A DNA stretch of 8,071 nucleotides from Thioalkalivibrio sp. (GCA_007120575.1 SKNJ01000318.1:1-8071), one strand, 5' to 3'. Positions 1 through 6,266 are shown, numbered from the stretch's first letter. Program-made: numbers and translations. The notes: a model not told the origin generated them from the sequence alone.

Positions 1-2
1 AG

Positions 3-161
3 ACCACCATGAACCCGGACACCCGCCGCCTGGTGCAGCTCACCCTCGACGCCGCCGACGACACCATGCAGCTGATGGACATGCTGCTCGGCAAGAAACG
101 CGCCTCCGAACGCCGCGCCTGGCTCGAGGGCAAGGGCCACCTGGCCGACGTCGCCGTCTGA
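3..161 (+). CDS. parE: DNA topoisomerase IV subunit B, C-terminal end (partial)
   Basis: This is the 3' end of a gene that begins before the window; 52 codons are visible, ending in TGA at 159-161. The translation reads TTMNPDTRRLVQLTLD, then MDMLLGKKRASERRAWLEGKG and ends HLADVAV. This is the C-terminal end of ParE: E. coli ParE has the equivalent TT-x-DP-x-TRRLVQLT and MDMLLAKK stretches and also ends shortly after an 'EKG' segment. GyrB has a different ending, with a short 'LMGD..EPRR' motif, so ParE is preferred. ParE is the ATPase subunit of topoisomerase IV, which decatenates daughter chromosomes together with ParC. The ATPase and TOPRIM regions lie outside the window and cannot be judged. 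The gene converges on the toxin gene at 172 with 10 bp between stops, so there is no room for a dedicated terminator. Confidence 0.87.
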   Translation, partial: TTMNPDTRRLVQLTLDAADDTMQLMDMLLGKKRASERRAWLEGKGHLADVAV

Positions 162-171
162 CAGCCGCGTT

Positions 172-429
172 TTACCGATAGACCTCGCGACGGTGGCCGA
201 TCTTCACCACCGTCACGATCAGCTGGTCGTCCTGGATCTCGTAGAGGATGCGGTACACGCCCTGTCGCACACGGTATCGCTCCTGGGCGGACAACTTCTC
301 GCTGCCCGGTGGGCGGGGATCCTCGGCCAGTGACGCGATGCGTTCCAGGATGTGGCGTACGTCCCTGTCGGGAATCCGTCGCAGGTCCTTGGCGACGGAT
401 GTGCGGACGACGACCTCAAAGCTTGCCAT
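172..429 (-). CDS. RelE/ParE superfamily toxin (probable mRNA interferase)
   Basis: The protein is 85 aa, usual for RelE-type toxins. What is seen: an N-terminal strand and helix (FEVVVRTSVAKDLRRIP), a helical segment with the family 'L..DPRPPGSEKL' pattern at about 34-46, then RYRVRQGVYRILYEI (51-65) and the C-terminal VVKIGHRREVYR. Basic and aromatic residues R60, K76, R80, R81 and Y84 sit where RelE enzymes carry their catalytic and RNA-contacting residues, so ribosome-dependent mRNA cleavage is the likely activity. The gyrase-poisoning ParE branch shares the fold and cannot be excluded; the name is unrelated to topoisomerase parE next door. The ATG at 427-429 lies inside the antitoxin gene, giving a 14-bp overlap and translational coupling, with an AAGG-type Shine-Dalgarno upstream. 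In this two-gene operon the antitoxin comes first. Composition is lower in GC than neighbouring genes (about 62% over 181-300), in keeping with an acquired module. Confidence 0.85.
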   Translation of the reverse strand: MASFEVVVRTSVAKDLRRIPDRDVRHILERIASLAEDPRPPGSEKLSAQERYRVRQGVYRILYEIQDDQLIVTVVKIGHRREVYR

Positions 430-649
430 GCGCCTTCAGGTCGTCGAGGAGTGCCTCGTAGGTCATGGTTGGCTCTGCGACGCGCTCTTCGAACGCCTGC
501 AAATCCTCCTGATCCTCGATCAGTGTCTGGCGCACGGCTCGATTGACCAGATCGGAGACCGAACATTGCGTGGAGGCCGCCTTCAGGCGCAGGGCCCGGT
601 GCAGGTCCGGTTCGAAATACACGGTGGAACGCTTGTTCGGCTCGTTCAT
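416..649 (-). CDS. Ribbon-helix-helix antitoxin of the type II toxin-antitoxin module
   Basis: The protein is 77 aa from the preferred start. Residues 8-43 (STVYFEPDLHRALRLKAAS through VSDLVNRAVRQTL) form a CopG/Arc-type ribbon-helix-helix: one strand (TVYFEP), a helix, a turn, and a second helix with the typical S-x-S-DLVN pattern. The tail from about 44 to 77 is acidic and helical (EDQEDLQAFEERVAEP, then YEALLDDLKAHGKL), as in antitoxins that wrap their toxin with the C-terminus. The expected role is to neutralise the RelE-like toxin encoded just downstream and to repress the operon as a DNA-bound dimer. The start at 649 is chosen because GGAGG (655-659, minus strand) lies 5 nt upstream. 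An in-frame ATG at 682 would add 11 residues but overlaps the -10 box, so it is unlikely. The gene overlaps the toxin by 14 bp. Confidence 0.85.
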   Translation of the reverse strand: MNEPNKRSTVYFEPDLHRALRLKAASTQCSVSDLVNRAVRQTLIEDQEDLQAFEERVAEPTMTYEALLDDLKAHGKL

Positions 650-654
650 TGGAG

Positions 655-659
655 CCTCC
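655..659 (-). promoter_or_regulatory. Shine-Dalgarno fixing the antitoxin start
   Basis: On the minus strand the sequence reads CGGAGGCTCCA followed by ATG at 649. GGAGG with 5 nt spacing supports the shorter 77-aa antitoxin over the upstream in-frame ATG at 682, which has no ribosome binding site. Confidence 0.7.
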
Positions 660-680
660 GGGATGATGGATACAAGGTTC

Positions 681-713
681 ATTGTAGCGCTGTGGCGTCA
701 TGACGCCACAGCG
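681..713 (-). promoter_or_regulatory. Toxin-antitoxin promoter with perfect 26-bp palindromic operator
   Basis: Positions 688-713 are a perfect 26-bp inverted repeat with no spacer. The core half-site is TGTGGCGTCA (691-700) followed by its complement TGACGCCACA (701-710), and three further paired bases flank each side. On the minus strand TACAAT (686-681) follows one base after the palindrome and differs from the -10 consensus at one position. A -35 spaced 17 bp upstream would fall inside the palindrome, although no good TTGACA match is present. A protein bound to the palindrome would therefore occlude RNA polymerase. The antitoxin start is 31 bp downstream of the -10. Ribbon-helix-helix antitoxins commonly bind such operators; binding here is inferred. 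Confidence 0.6.
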
Positions 714-773
714 TCAGGGTGGAACCGGCGTCAGGCCTGCGCCGCGGGGCGCGATCCGGTACGCCAGCCGGAA

Positions 774-1619
774 TCAGGTGGTGGCGAGGTGGTCGAGCAG
801 CGCGCGATAGCCGCTGCGGTAGTCGGGGTAGCGCAGGCCGTAGCCGCTGGTATGCAGGCGGGTGTTCTGGCAGCGCTTGCCGCAAACTTCGCCGGGTGGC
901 GTCGGGGGCTCGCCGGGCGGGTCAAGTTCCATCTGCTGTGCCAGCCAGGCCAGCAGCTCGTGGCGCAGGGCCGGGGCATCGTCCACCCCCAGGTACAGTG
1001 GTTCCGGGGACCCCAGGCCGAACAGGTGTACCAGCAGGCCGACGCAGTCGTCGCGATGGATACGATTGGTCCAGACCGGTGGTTCGTGCTGGCCGCGGAT
1101 GCCCTCTCGCACCTTGCGCAGGTGGTATTCGCGGCCCGGGCCATAGATACCGCCAAACCGCACGACGACCCCGGGGAACGGGCTGCGGCTCAATAGTTCC
1201 TCGGCCTCGCACAGGCGCCGTCCGGAGAATCGGGTCGGCTCGGTGGGGCTGGTTTCGTCGATCCAGCGACCGTCGTCGGCCCCGTACACCGAGGTGCTGG
1301 AGGTGAAGATCACCCTGCGCGGGCGCTGCCCGCCGCGTTCCAGGGCCCCGAGGGTGTTGCGCAGCCCGTCGACATAGGCGCGACGGTAGGCGGCATCGGT
1401 GAATTCCCCCGGGGTGGCGATGAAATACACGGTATCGAGGTTCGGGGGCAGCGACGGCAGGCCGTCCGGGATGCCGAAATCACCCGCCAGCGGGTGGATC
1501 GGGGCGGGGATGTGTTCGGGGTGTCGGCGCAGGCCCCAGACGGTGTGTCCGGCCTCGGCAAGCCGCTGTCCGGTGGCCCCGCCCAGGTCGCCGCAGCCCA
1601 TGATCAGGATGTTGGCCAT
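774..1619 (-). CDS. NAD(P)-dependent epimerase/SDR family protein, YeeZ-like
   Basis: The protein is 281 aa. Residues 3-17 (NILIMGCGDLGGATG) are a Rossmann first strand and glycine loop; WGLRR (28-32) is the second strand, with arginines that often favour NADP(H). D47 in the LAGDFG segment fits the adenine-contact Asp. SSTSVYG (107-113) is the active-site region with Ser and Tyr112, but the usual YxxxK is absent: position 116 is Asp, which marks an atypical SDR. RFGGIYGPGR (154-163), TNRIHRDDC (184-192) and GKRCQNTRL (247-255) match the pattern of the E. coli YeeZ group of nucleoside-diphosphate-sugar epimerase relatives. The substrate is unknown. The start at 1619 is preferred because GGAGG (1625-1629) sits 5 nt upstream and overlaps an alternative ATG at 1631 that would add MEGT. 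It is divergent from ychJ across about 172 bp, and no clear -10/-35 was found. Confidence 0.85.
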   Translation of the reverse strand: MANILIMGCGDLGGATGQRLAEAGHTVWGLRRHPEHIPAPIHPLAGDFGIPDGLPSLPPNLDTVYFIATPGEFTDAAYRRAYVDGLRNTLGALERGGQRPRRVIFTSSTSVYGADDGRWIDETSPTEPTRFSGRRLCEAEELLSRSPFPGVVVRFGGIYGPGREYHLRKVREGIRGQHEPPVWTNRIHRDDCVGLLVHLFGLGSPEPLYLGVDDAPALRHELLAWLAQQMELDPPGEPPTPPGEVCGKRCQNTRLHTSGYGLRYPDYRSGYRALLDHLATT

Positions 1620-1779
1620 GGTCCCCTCCATATCGAGCGCTTCACGCTAACGCGTTCGCGGGATAAAGACCAGCCCCGAAGTGCGGGATAGGGATGGCGT
1701 CGGGTGGGATCGCGGCTCGGTGGGAGCGATGGGGTTTTATCCGGATCGTGTGGTCGGGCATGCTGTCCCCGGGATCAAT

Positions 1780-1784
1780 GGAGG
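1780..1784 (+). promoter_or_regulatory. Shine-Dalgarno supporting a TTG start for ychJ
   Basis: GGAGG followed by G at 1785 lies 7 nt before the in-frame TTG at 1792. The earlier in-frame candidates, GTG at 1681 and ATG at 1729, have no comparable site, and the residues they would add do not look like the family. Confidence 0.6.
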
Positions 1785-1791
1785 GCATCGG

Positions 1792-2199
1792 TTGGGCAAG
1801 GCGGCACGCAACACCGGGCAGACCTGTCCCTGCGGCTCCGGGCGCCGGCGCGCGGAGTGTTGCGGGGCATATCTGGATGCCGGCCGCCCGGCACCGACCG
1901 CGGAGGCCCTGATGCGTTCGCGCTACGTCGCGTTTGTCGAGGGGCGCGAGGATTATCTGCGCGCGACCTGGCATCCGTCGACCCGGCCCGTGTCGGTGGC
2001 ACTGGATCCGGAACAGCGCTGGCTCGGGCTGGATGTCCGCGTGACCCGGGCCGGCGGGCCGGATGATTCGGAGGGCGAGGTGGAGTTCGTGGCGCGGGCG
2101 CGGGTTCGTGGTCGAGGGATGCGCCTGCACGAGCGCAGCCGCTTCGTGCGCGAGGGCGGGCAATGGCGGTATCTGGATGGCGAGGCGCCGCAGGGATGA
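1792..2199 (+). CDS. ychJ: YchJ family protein with N-terminal SEC-C metal-binding motif
   Basis: The protein is 135 aa from the preferred TTG start. It opens with a SEC-C type zinc motif, CPCGSG (12-17) and ECCG (22-25), with ligand cysteines C12, C14, C23 and C24. Family signatures follow: APTAEALMRSRYVAFV (34-49), DYLRATWHPSTRP (54-66), WLGL (77-80), then ERSRF and GQWRYLDG (114-130). E. coli YchJ (152 aa) has the same order but carries a second SEC-C motif at its C-terminus, which is absent here. The biochemical function of YchJ is not established; a small NTF2-like fold with a zinc knuckle is the family picture. The TTG is chosen over GTG 1681 or ATG 1729 because of the GGAGG 7 nt upstream and because homologues begin a few residues before CPCGS. 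The stop overlaps the next gene in an ATGA arrangement. Confidence 0.82.
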   Translation: MGKAARNTGQTCPCGSGRRRAECCGAYLDAGRPAPTAEALMRSRYVAFVEGREDYLRATWHPSTRPVSVALDPEQRWLGLDVRVTRAGGPDDSEGEVEFVARARVRGRGMRLHERSRFVREGGQWRYLDGEAPQG

Positions 2200-2804
2200 G
2201 TTCGCTGGTGCGCGCCGATCCGGGGGCGGTGGTAGACACCGAGTTGCTGGAACGCGTGCTGTCGGTGGTGCGCGCGGCCCCTGCGGGGCTCACCGAGCAT
2301 GCCCTGATCTCCGAACTGCGCGACGCGGGCGTGGAGCCGTTTGCCGGGGCGCGGTTGCAGGAGCCGTTGAGCCTGTTTCAGACCCATTTCCTGCTGTTCC
2401 ACTGCCTCTATCGCCTGCGCGACACGCTCGCCGCTGACGGCGAATGGCTGCGCATCCACTGCCTTGATATCGGCGTGGAATCCGTTTGCATGGCCCCTGC
2501 CGCCGACCGCAATCTGGTGATTGGCGATCCGCTGCGCGCGTATTACATGGATCTGGGCCGGCTGGAGTCGATGGACGCCGCGGCGGTGGAGGCACTGCTT
2601 GACCGTTTCTGGGCGGGGATGGGGCGCGACGAGCGGCGCGCCGGGGCCCTGGAGGTGCTGGGGCTGGCGGACCCGGTGGATGCCGACGCGATCCGTCAGC
2701 GCTACCGGCGCCTGGTGCAGCGCCATCACCCGGATCGCGGCGGGGATACCGAGACCCTGCAGCGAATCAATGCCGCCCGCTGGGTGCTGTTGCCGGACGG
2801 GTAG
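2196..2804 (+). CDS. DnaJ-related protein with C-terminal J domain
   Basis: The protein is 202 aa. The J domain is at the extreme C-terminus (about 152-202): LEVLGL, then helix II with IRQRYRRLVQRHHPDRGG and the diagnostic HPD at 178-180, then helix III (ETLQRINAARWVLL), ending with no helix IV. The first 150 residues resemble the N-terminal domain of proteobacterial 'DNA-J related' proteins: LSLFQTHFLLFHCLYRLRD (58-76), WLRIHCLDI and YYMDLGRLE (116-124). No membrane segment, G/F linker or zinc fingers are visible, so it is not DnaJ itself. It probably stimulates a DnaK/HscA-type Hsp70 through HPD; the client is unknown. The ATG at 2196 overlaps the ychJ TGA (ATGA), so the two are translationally coupled. 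An ATG at 2163 would overlap ychJ by 37 bp and is less likely. The stop TAG abuts the fpr stop. Confidence 0.85.
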   Translation: MSSLVRADPGAVVDTELLERVLSVVRAAPAGLTEHALISELRDAGVEPFAGARLQEPLSLFQTHFLLFHCLYRLRDTLAADGEWLRIHCLDIGVESVCMAPAADRNLVIGDPLRAYYMDLGRLESMDAAAVEALLDRFWAGMGRDERRAGALEVLGLADPVDADAIRQRYRRLVQRHHPDRGGDTETLQRINAARWVLLPDG

Positions 2805-3596
2805 TCAGTCGTCGTTGTCGGACATGGTGGTGACGAAGGCCTGCTCCACGCTGAAGTTCCCAACGCCCTTGTAGTTGGTCTGGGTCCAGCCATGTTCGAG
2901 GAGCCAGTCCGTCATTTCGCGGTTCATCGCCGGGTTGCCGCACAGCATCACGCGGTCCTGCTCGGGGTCGGCGGGGGGCAGGTCGAGGATCGAGAACAGC
3001 TCGCCGGAACGGAACATGTCCGCGCCCCGCTGATTGTTGTCGTACGGCTGCTGCGCGATCGGGCAGGCGTAGTCGTGGTTTTCGCGGGTCACGGTGGGTA
3101 CGTAGCGCAGGCGTTCGCTGATGCGCGACTCGATCTCGTCGCGATAGGCCAGTTCCTGCACGGTGCGTACGCTGTGTACCAGCACCGCCTTCTCGAAGTA
3201 TTCGAACAGGGCATCGGAGCGGATCAGCGAGATGAACGGGGCGATCCCGGTCCCGGTGGCGAGCATGTACAGGGTGCGTCCCGGCTGCACGTGCTCGAAG
3301 GTGAGCGAACCGGTGGCCTTGGTGTTGATCCAGACCGAGTCGCCCGGCCCGGAATGCGCGAGGCGGCTGGTTAGCGCCCCGTCCGGCACATGGATGCTGA
3401 GGAATTCCAGTTCCTCGGCCTCGGGCTCGGAGACGATCGAGTAGGCGCGCGGGATCAGTTTGCCCTCCGGGCGCAGGCCCAGGGTCACGAACTGGCCGTT
3501 CTTGAACTCGAAGCCTTCCGGCCGGGTGGTGGTGAAGGTAAAGGTCTTGTCCGACCAGCGGCGGGTCGAGGTGATGCGTTCTTCCGAATACGGCAT
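2805..3596 (-). CDS. fpr: Ferredoxin/flavodoxin-NADP+ reductase
   Basis: The protein is 263 aa, close to the 248-258 aa usual for bacterial FPRs. It exchanges electrons between NADPH and ferredoxin or flavodoxin in the cytosol, using FAD. What is seen: FAD-binding beta-barrel with RAYS (50-53) and GALTSRL (73-79); NADP-binding domain with the GTGIAPF loop (115-121) and CGNPAM (219-224); C-terminal VEQAFV (250-255), matching the A-F-V ending of the Azotobacter/Rhodobacter-type enzymes. Eight further residues (TTMSDNDD) form an acidic tail beyond that point. The start ATG at 3596 begins MPYSEER; an in-frame TTG at 3629 would add 11 residues and lacks support. The ribosome binding site (AGGA about 12 nt upstream) is weak. 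It is the third minus-strand gene after queG and the GGDEF-EAL gene, but the 144-bp gap suggests its own promoter. Confidence 0.9.
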   Translation of the reverse strand: MPYSEERITSTRRWSDKTFTFTTTRPEGFEFKNGQFVTLGLRPEGKLIPRAYSIVSEPEAEELEFLSIHVPDGALTSRLAHSGPGDSVWINTKATGSLTFEHVQPGRTLYMLATGTGIAPFISLIRSDALFEYFEKAVLVHSVRTVQELAYRDEIESRISERLRYVPTVTRENHDYACPIAQQPYDNNQRGADMFRSGELFSILDLPPADPEQDRVMLCGNPAMNREMTDWLLEHGWTQTNYKGVGNFSVEQAFVTTMSDNDD

Positions 3597-3740
3597 GGGT
3601 GTGGGACGTCCTGTGTGAACTGGTAACAAGCTAACAATTTGTCCGGGTGGACGCGAAAGCGCCGAGAAAGACCAAGGAATGTACTCGGATACCGGGGTGG
3701 CTGAACGGTCTCGCCCCGGAACCGGCGACCCGTGTCTCCC

Positions 3741-6266
3741 TCAGGTCCTGTCCGGACCCGGGGAGGAGGCCGGGGACAGCGAGAGATGCTCTTCCAGCGG
3801 GGTCGGCTGCGACAGGTAGTAGCCCTGCACGAAATCGAGGCCGATCTCGCGCAGGCGCTCCATGGTTGCCTCCGACTCCACGCATTCGGCGATGGTGCGC
3901 AGACCCAGGACGTGGCCGACCCGGTGGATGGCGGTGACCATCGCCGAATCCACCGCGTTGTGAGTGATGTCGCGCACGAAACTGCCGTCGATCTTGATGA
4001 AGTCCACGGGCAGGTTTTTCAGGTAGCCGAACGACGACAGCCCACTGCCAAAGTCATCCAGCGAGAAGCGGCTCCCCATGTAGCGCAGGGTGCGGATCAG
4101 GCCCTGTGCGCGGTCGTGGTGGCTGATCGCGGCGGTCTCGGTGATCTCGAAGATCACGCAGCGCGGCGGGATGGCGTAATGGTTCAGGCGCTCGGTGATG
4201 TACTCGAGCATGGATTCCTGCGCCAGTGACTGACCGGACAGGTTGATCGCGATGCTCGGATGACAGTCGGCCTCGCTGCGGCCACTGTGCGCGCGATGGC
4301 GCGCCAGGAGCGCGAAGGCGGTATCGACGACGTGCCGGTCGATCTCCGGCATCAGATGGTAGCGCTCCGCCGCCGGGATGAACGTCCCGGGCGAGATCAA
4401 TTTGCCGTCTTCGTCGCGCAGGCGCATCAGGATCTCGATGTGTGCCAGGTCCGCGGGGGTCATGCCCAGTGGATGGATGGCCTGGCCATACAGGCACAGA
4501 CGTCCCTCTTCCAGCGCGGCGCGGATCCGGCCGACCCATTCCATCTCGCCGCGTCGCTGGCACAGGGCCTGGTCGCTGGCCTGCCAGGTATAGATCCGGT
4601 TGCGGCCTTCCTCCTTGGCTGCGTAACAGGCGGAGTCGGCCTGGCTGAGGACTTCCGGGAGGCTTTGCTCCGGACTGAGTACCGGGACCACGCCGATGCT
4701 GATGCCGACATCGAAGCGCCGGCCTTCCCAGTCGAAGCGCAGCGTGCCGACCGACTCCAGCATCTTGTGCGCGATGGCCTCGGCACGTTCCAGCGGGCAG
4801 TGGCACAACAGCAGCCCGAATTCGTCGCCTCCCAGGCGCGCCAGGGTGTCGCTGTCGCGGATGTACCCCAGCAGGCGCGCGGCGAGTTCGCGCAGCAATT
4901 CGTCTCCAGCCTGGTGGCCGCAGGTGTCGTTGATGATCTTGAACTGGTCGAGATCCATGTAGAACAGCGCATGCGGGGTCTGGTGGTCGCCCAGGGTGCG
5001 CAGGGCCTCCTCCAGGCGGCGTTCGAACTCGCGCCGGTTGCACAGGCCGGTCAACTCGTCGTGGGTGGCCTGGTGGTTCAGCTGCTGGGTCATCTGCCAC
5101 AGCTCGGTGTGGTCGTGCAGCACGATCACCACGCCATCAATGGTGTGATCCGGCCGCCGCAACGGCGACACCTGCAGGCGCACCACCCGGGTCCCGCCAT
5201 CCGCGCGGTGCAGGATGCGTTCCGGAGACTCCACCGGGTGGCCCGATTCCAGGCACTGCTGGACCGGACGATGAATGCTCGCGCCGGTGCGGGTGTCCTC
5301 GAGGTCCAGCAGCTCGTCGACGCGCGCGCCGCCCGCGCTTACGGCGTCCACGCCCAGCAGATCCCGGGCCGCCGGGTTGAGGTAGGTCAGGCGGCCGTGG
5401 GTGTTGGCGGTCAGGACCGCGTCGCTGATCGATTGCAGGGTGGTCAGAAGCCGGTCGCGCTCGGCCGCGGTGGCGGCCTCCGCGGCGCGCAGCGAGGTGA
5501 TGTCCCAGGCGACCCCGAGGACCCCGTCCAGGCCCTTGTTCGGGTCTTCGAGCGGGATCCACGAAACGTTCAGGTAGGTGCCGTCGACCGAGTCCTCGAA
5601 CTGGAACGCCTCGCCAGCCAGGGCCCGTTCGGCGGCGGCGATGGTATCGGGGTGATCAGCATAGACCTCGCGGATGTCGCGCCCCACGACCTCCCCCGGT
5701 TGCAGGCCCAGAGCGTGCAACCCGGCGCCCTCGGACAGGGTGAAACGCCCTTCGGCATCCAGCGCGAACAGGATCAGCGGTGCATGCCGGACAGTGGCAC
5801 TGAGCCGTGTCTCGAGGTTCTCGAGTGCCCGCTCCGCCTGGCGCTGGCGGGTGATGTCGCGCACCGTAGTGAAGACCTCGATCTCGCCCTCGGTGCGGAT
5901 CGCGTTGATATGCACTTCCGCCGGAAAATCGCTGCCGTCGCGTCGGCGGTAGAGGCTTTCGAAATGGGCGGGGAGCCGGGTGTCCGGCTCGGCATGCGCG
6001 CGTTCCACGTCCTCCTGGCTTGCCTGCAGGTCGATGTCGGTGACGTGGATGCCGCCGGTCAGCTCCTCGCGGGCATAGCCGAGCATCTCGCAGGCCGCGC
6101 GATTCGCCGCGACGATCCGACCGTCACGATTGAGGACCAGGTGTGCCTCGGGGTCCTGTTCGAAGATCCGCTGGTAGCGGTTGGCATCCTGCTGCTCGGG
6201 CATCGGCGTTGGGTCATCTTCCATTGCGCGTCTGAGGTGGCGAAAGCGACCCCCCGGAGTTGACAT
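3741..6266 (-). CDS. PAS-PAS-PAS-GGDEF-EAL cyclic-di-GMP signalling protein
   Basis: The protein is 841 aa with no membrane segment, so it is probably cytosolic. Domains in order: PAS1 about 29-140 (YQRIFEQDPEAHLVLNRDGR, ending VRDITRQRQAE), PAS2 about 150-262, PAS3 about 268-390, GGDEF about 395-560, EAL about 573-826. The diguanylate cyclase site is intact: RLGGDEF with GGDEF at 479-483, and an RxxD inhibitory site (RDSD, 470-473) at the normal five-residue distance. The phosphodiesterase signature reads EIL (611-613) instead of EAL, but the expected metal and catalytic residues are kept: E611, N675, E707, D737-D738, K758 (IKID), E794, E797 and QGYYLSQP (814-821). Both activities are possible, with the PAS domains as sensors; ligands or cofactors cannot be read from the sequence. 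The start at 6266 has AGGGAC just upstream; M15 and M22 lack better sites. It starts 25 bp after the queG stop and may be cotranscribed with it. Confidence 0.93.
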   Translation of the reverse strand: MSTPGGRFRHLRRAMEDDPTPMPEQQDANRYQRIFEQDPEAHLVLNRDGRIVAANRAACEMLGYAREELTGGIHVTDIDLQASQEDVERAHAEPDTRLPAHFESLYRRRDGSDFPAEVHINAIRTEGEIEVFTTVRDITRQRQAERALENLETRLSATVRHAPLILFALDAEGRFTLSEGAGLHALGLQPGEVVGRDIREVYADHPDTIAAAERALAGEAFQFEDSVDGTYLNVSWIPLEDPNKGLDGVLGVAWDITSLRAAEAATAAERDRLLTTLQSISDAVLTANTHGRLTYLNPAARDLLGVDAVSAGGARVDELLDLEDTRTGASIHRPVQQCLESGHPVESPERILHRADGGTRVVRLQVSPLRRPDHTIDGVVIVLHDHTELWQMTQQLNHQATHDELTGLCNRREFERRLEEALRTLGDHQTPHALFYMDLDQFKIINDTCGHQAGDELLRELAARLLGYIRDSDTLARLGGDEFGLLLCHCPLERAEAIAHKMLESVGTLRFDWEGRRFDVGISIGVVPVLSPEQSLPEVLSQADSACYAAKEEGRNRIYTWQASDQALCQRRGEMEWVGRIRAALEEGRLCLYGQAIHPLGMTPADLAHIEILMRLRDEDGKLISPGTFIPAAERYHLMPEIDRHVVDTAFALLARHRAHSGRSEADCHPSIAINLSGQSLAQESMLEYITERLNHYAIPPRCVIFEITETAAISHHDRAQGLIRTLRYMGSRFSLDDFGSGLSSFGYLKNLPVDFIKIDGSFVRDITHNAVDSAMVTAIHRVGHVLGLRTIAECVESEATMERLREIGLDFVQGYYLSQPTPLEEHLSLSPASSPGPDRT

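Noticed and set aside
172..429. Reading the toxin next to topoisomerase parE as a functionally related 'ParE' pair.
   Set aside because: The shared name is a coincidence of nomenclature; the toxin is a small RelE-fold protein, and nothing in the sequence shows that it acts on topoisomerase IV.
688..713. The palindrome as a Rho-independent terminator of the YeeZ-like gene.
   Set aside because: It has no loop and no following T-run on the minus strand, and it lies directly against a -10 box, so an operator role is more likely.
1658..1690. Direct repeat GCGGGATA at 1658-1665 and 1683-1690 in the SDR/ychJ spacer.
   Set aside because: Eight bases, two copies, no nearby promoter elements or partner feature; likely chance.
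1681..1791. N-terminal extension of ychJ from GTG 1681 or ATG 1729.
   Set aside because: The added 16-37 residues do not resemble the family and lack a good Shine-Dalgarno, whereas TTG 1792 has GGAGG at 7 nt.
1953..2729. A 258-codon minus-strand frame opposite ychJ and the J-domain gene.
   Set aside because: It spans two well-supported genes in the opposite direction and its product matches nothing I recognise.
3692..3719. CCGGGG/CCCCGG stem with a 16-nt loop downstream of the GGDEF-EAL gene as a terminator.
   Set aside because: Only six pairs, a long loop and no T-tract; such matches arise easily in GC-rich DNA.
4260..6263. A 667-codon open frame on the plus strand opposite the GGDEF-EAL gene.
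   Set aside because: It is exactly antisense to a gene with unmistakable domains. Its protein is low-complexity (rich in A, Q, V, G, R) with no family motif, and long stop-free antisense frames are expected from GC-rich codon use.
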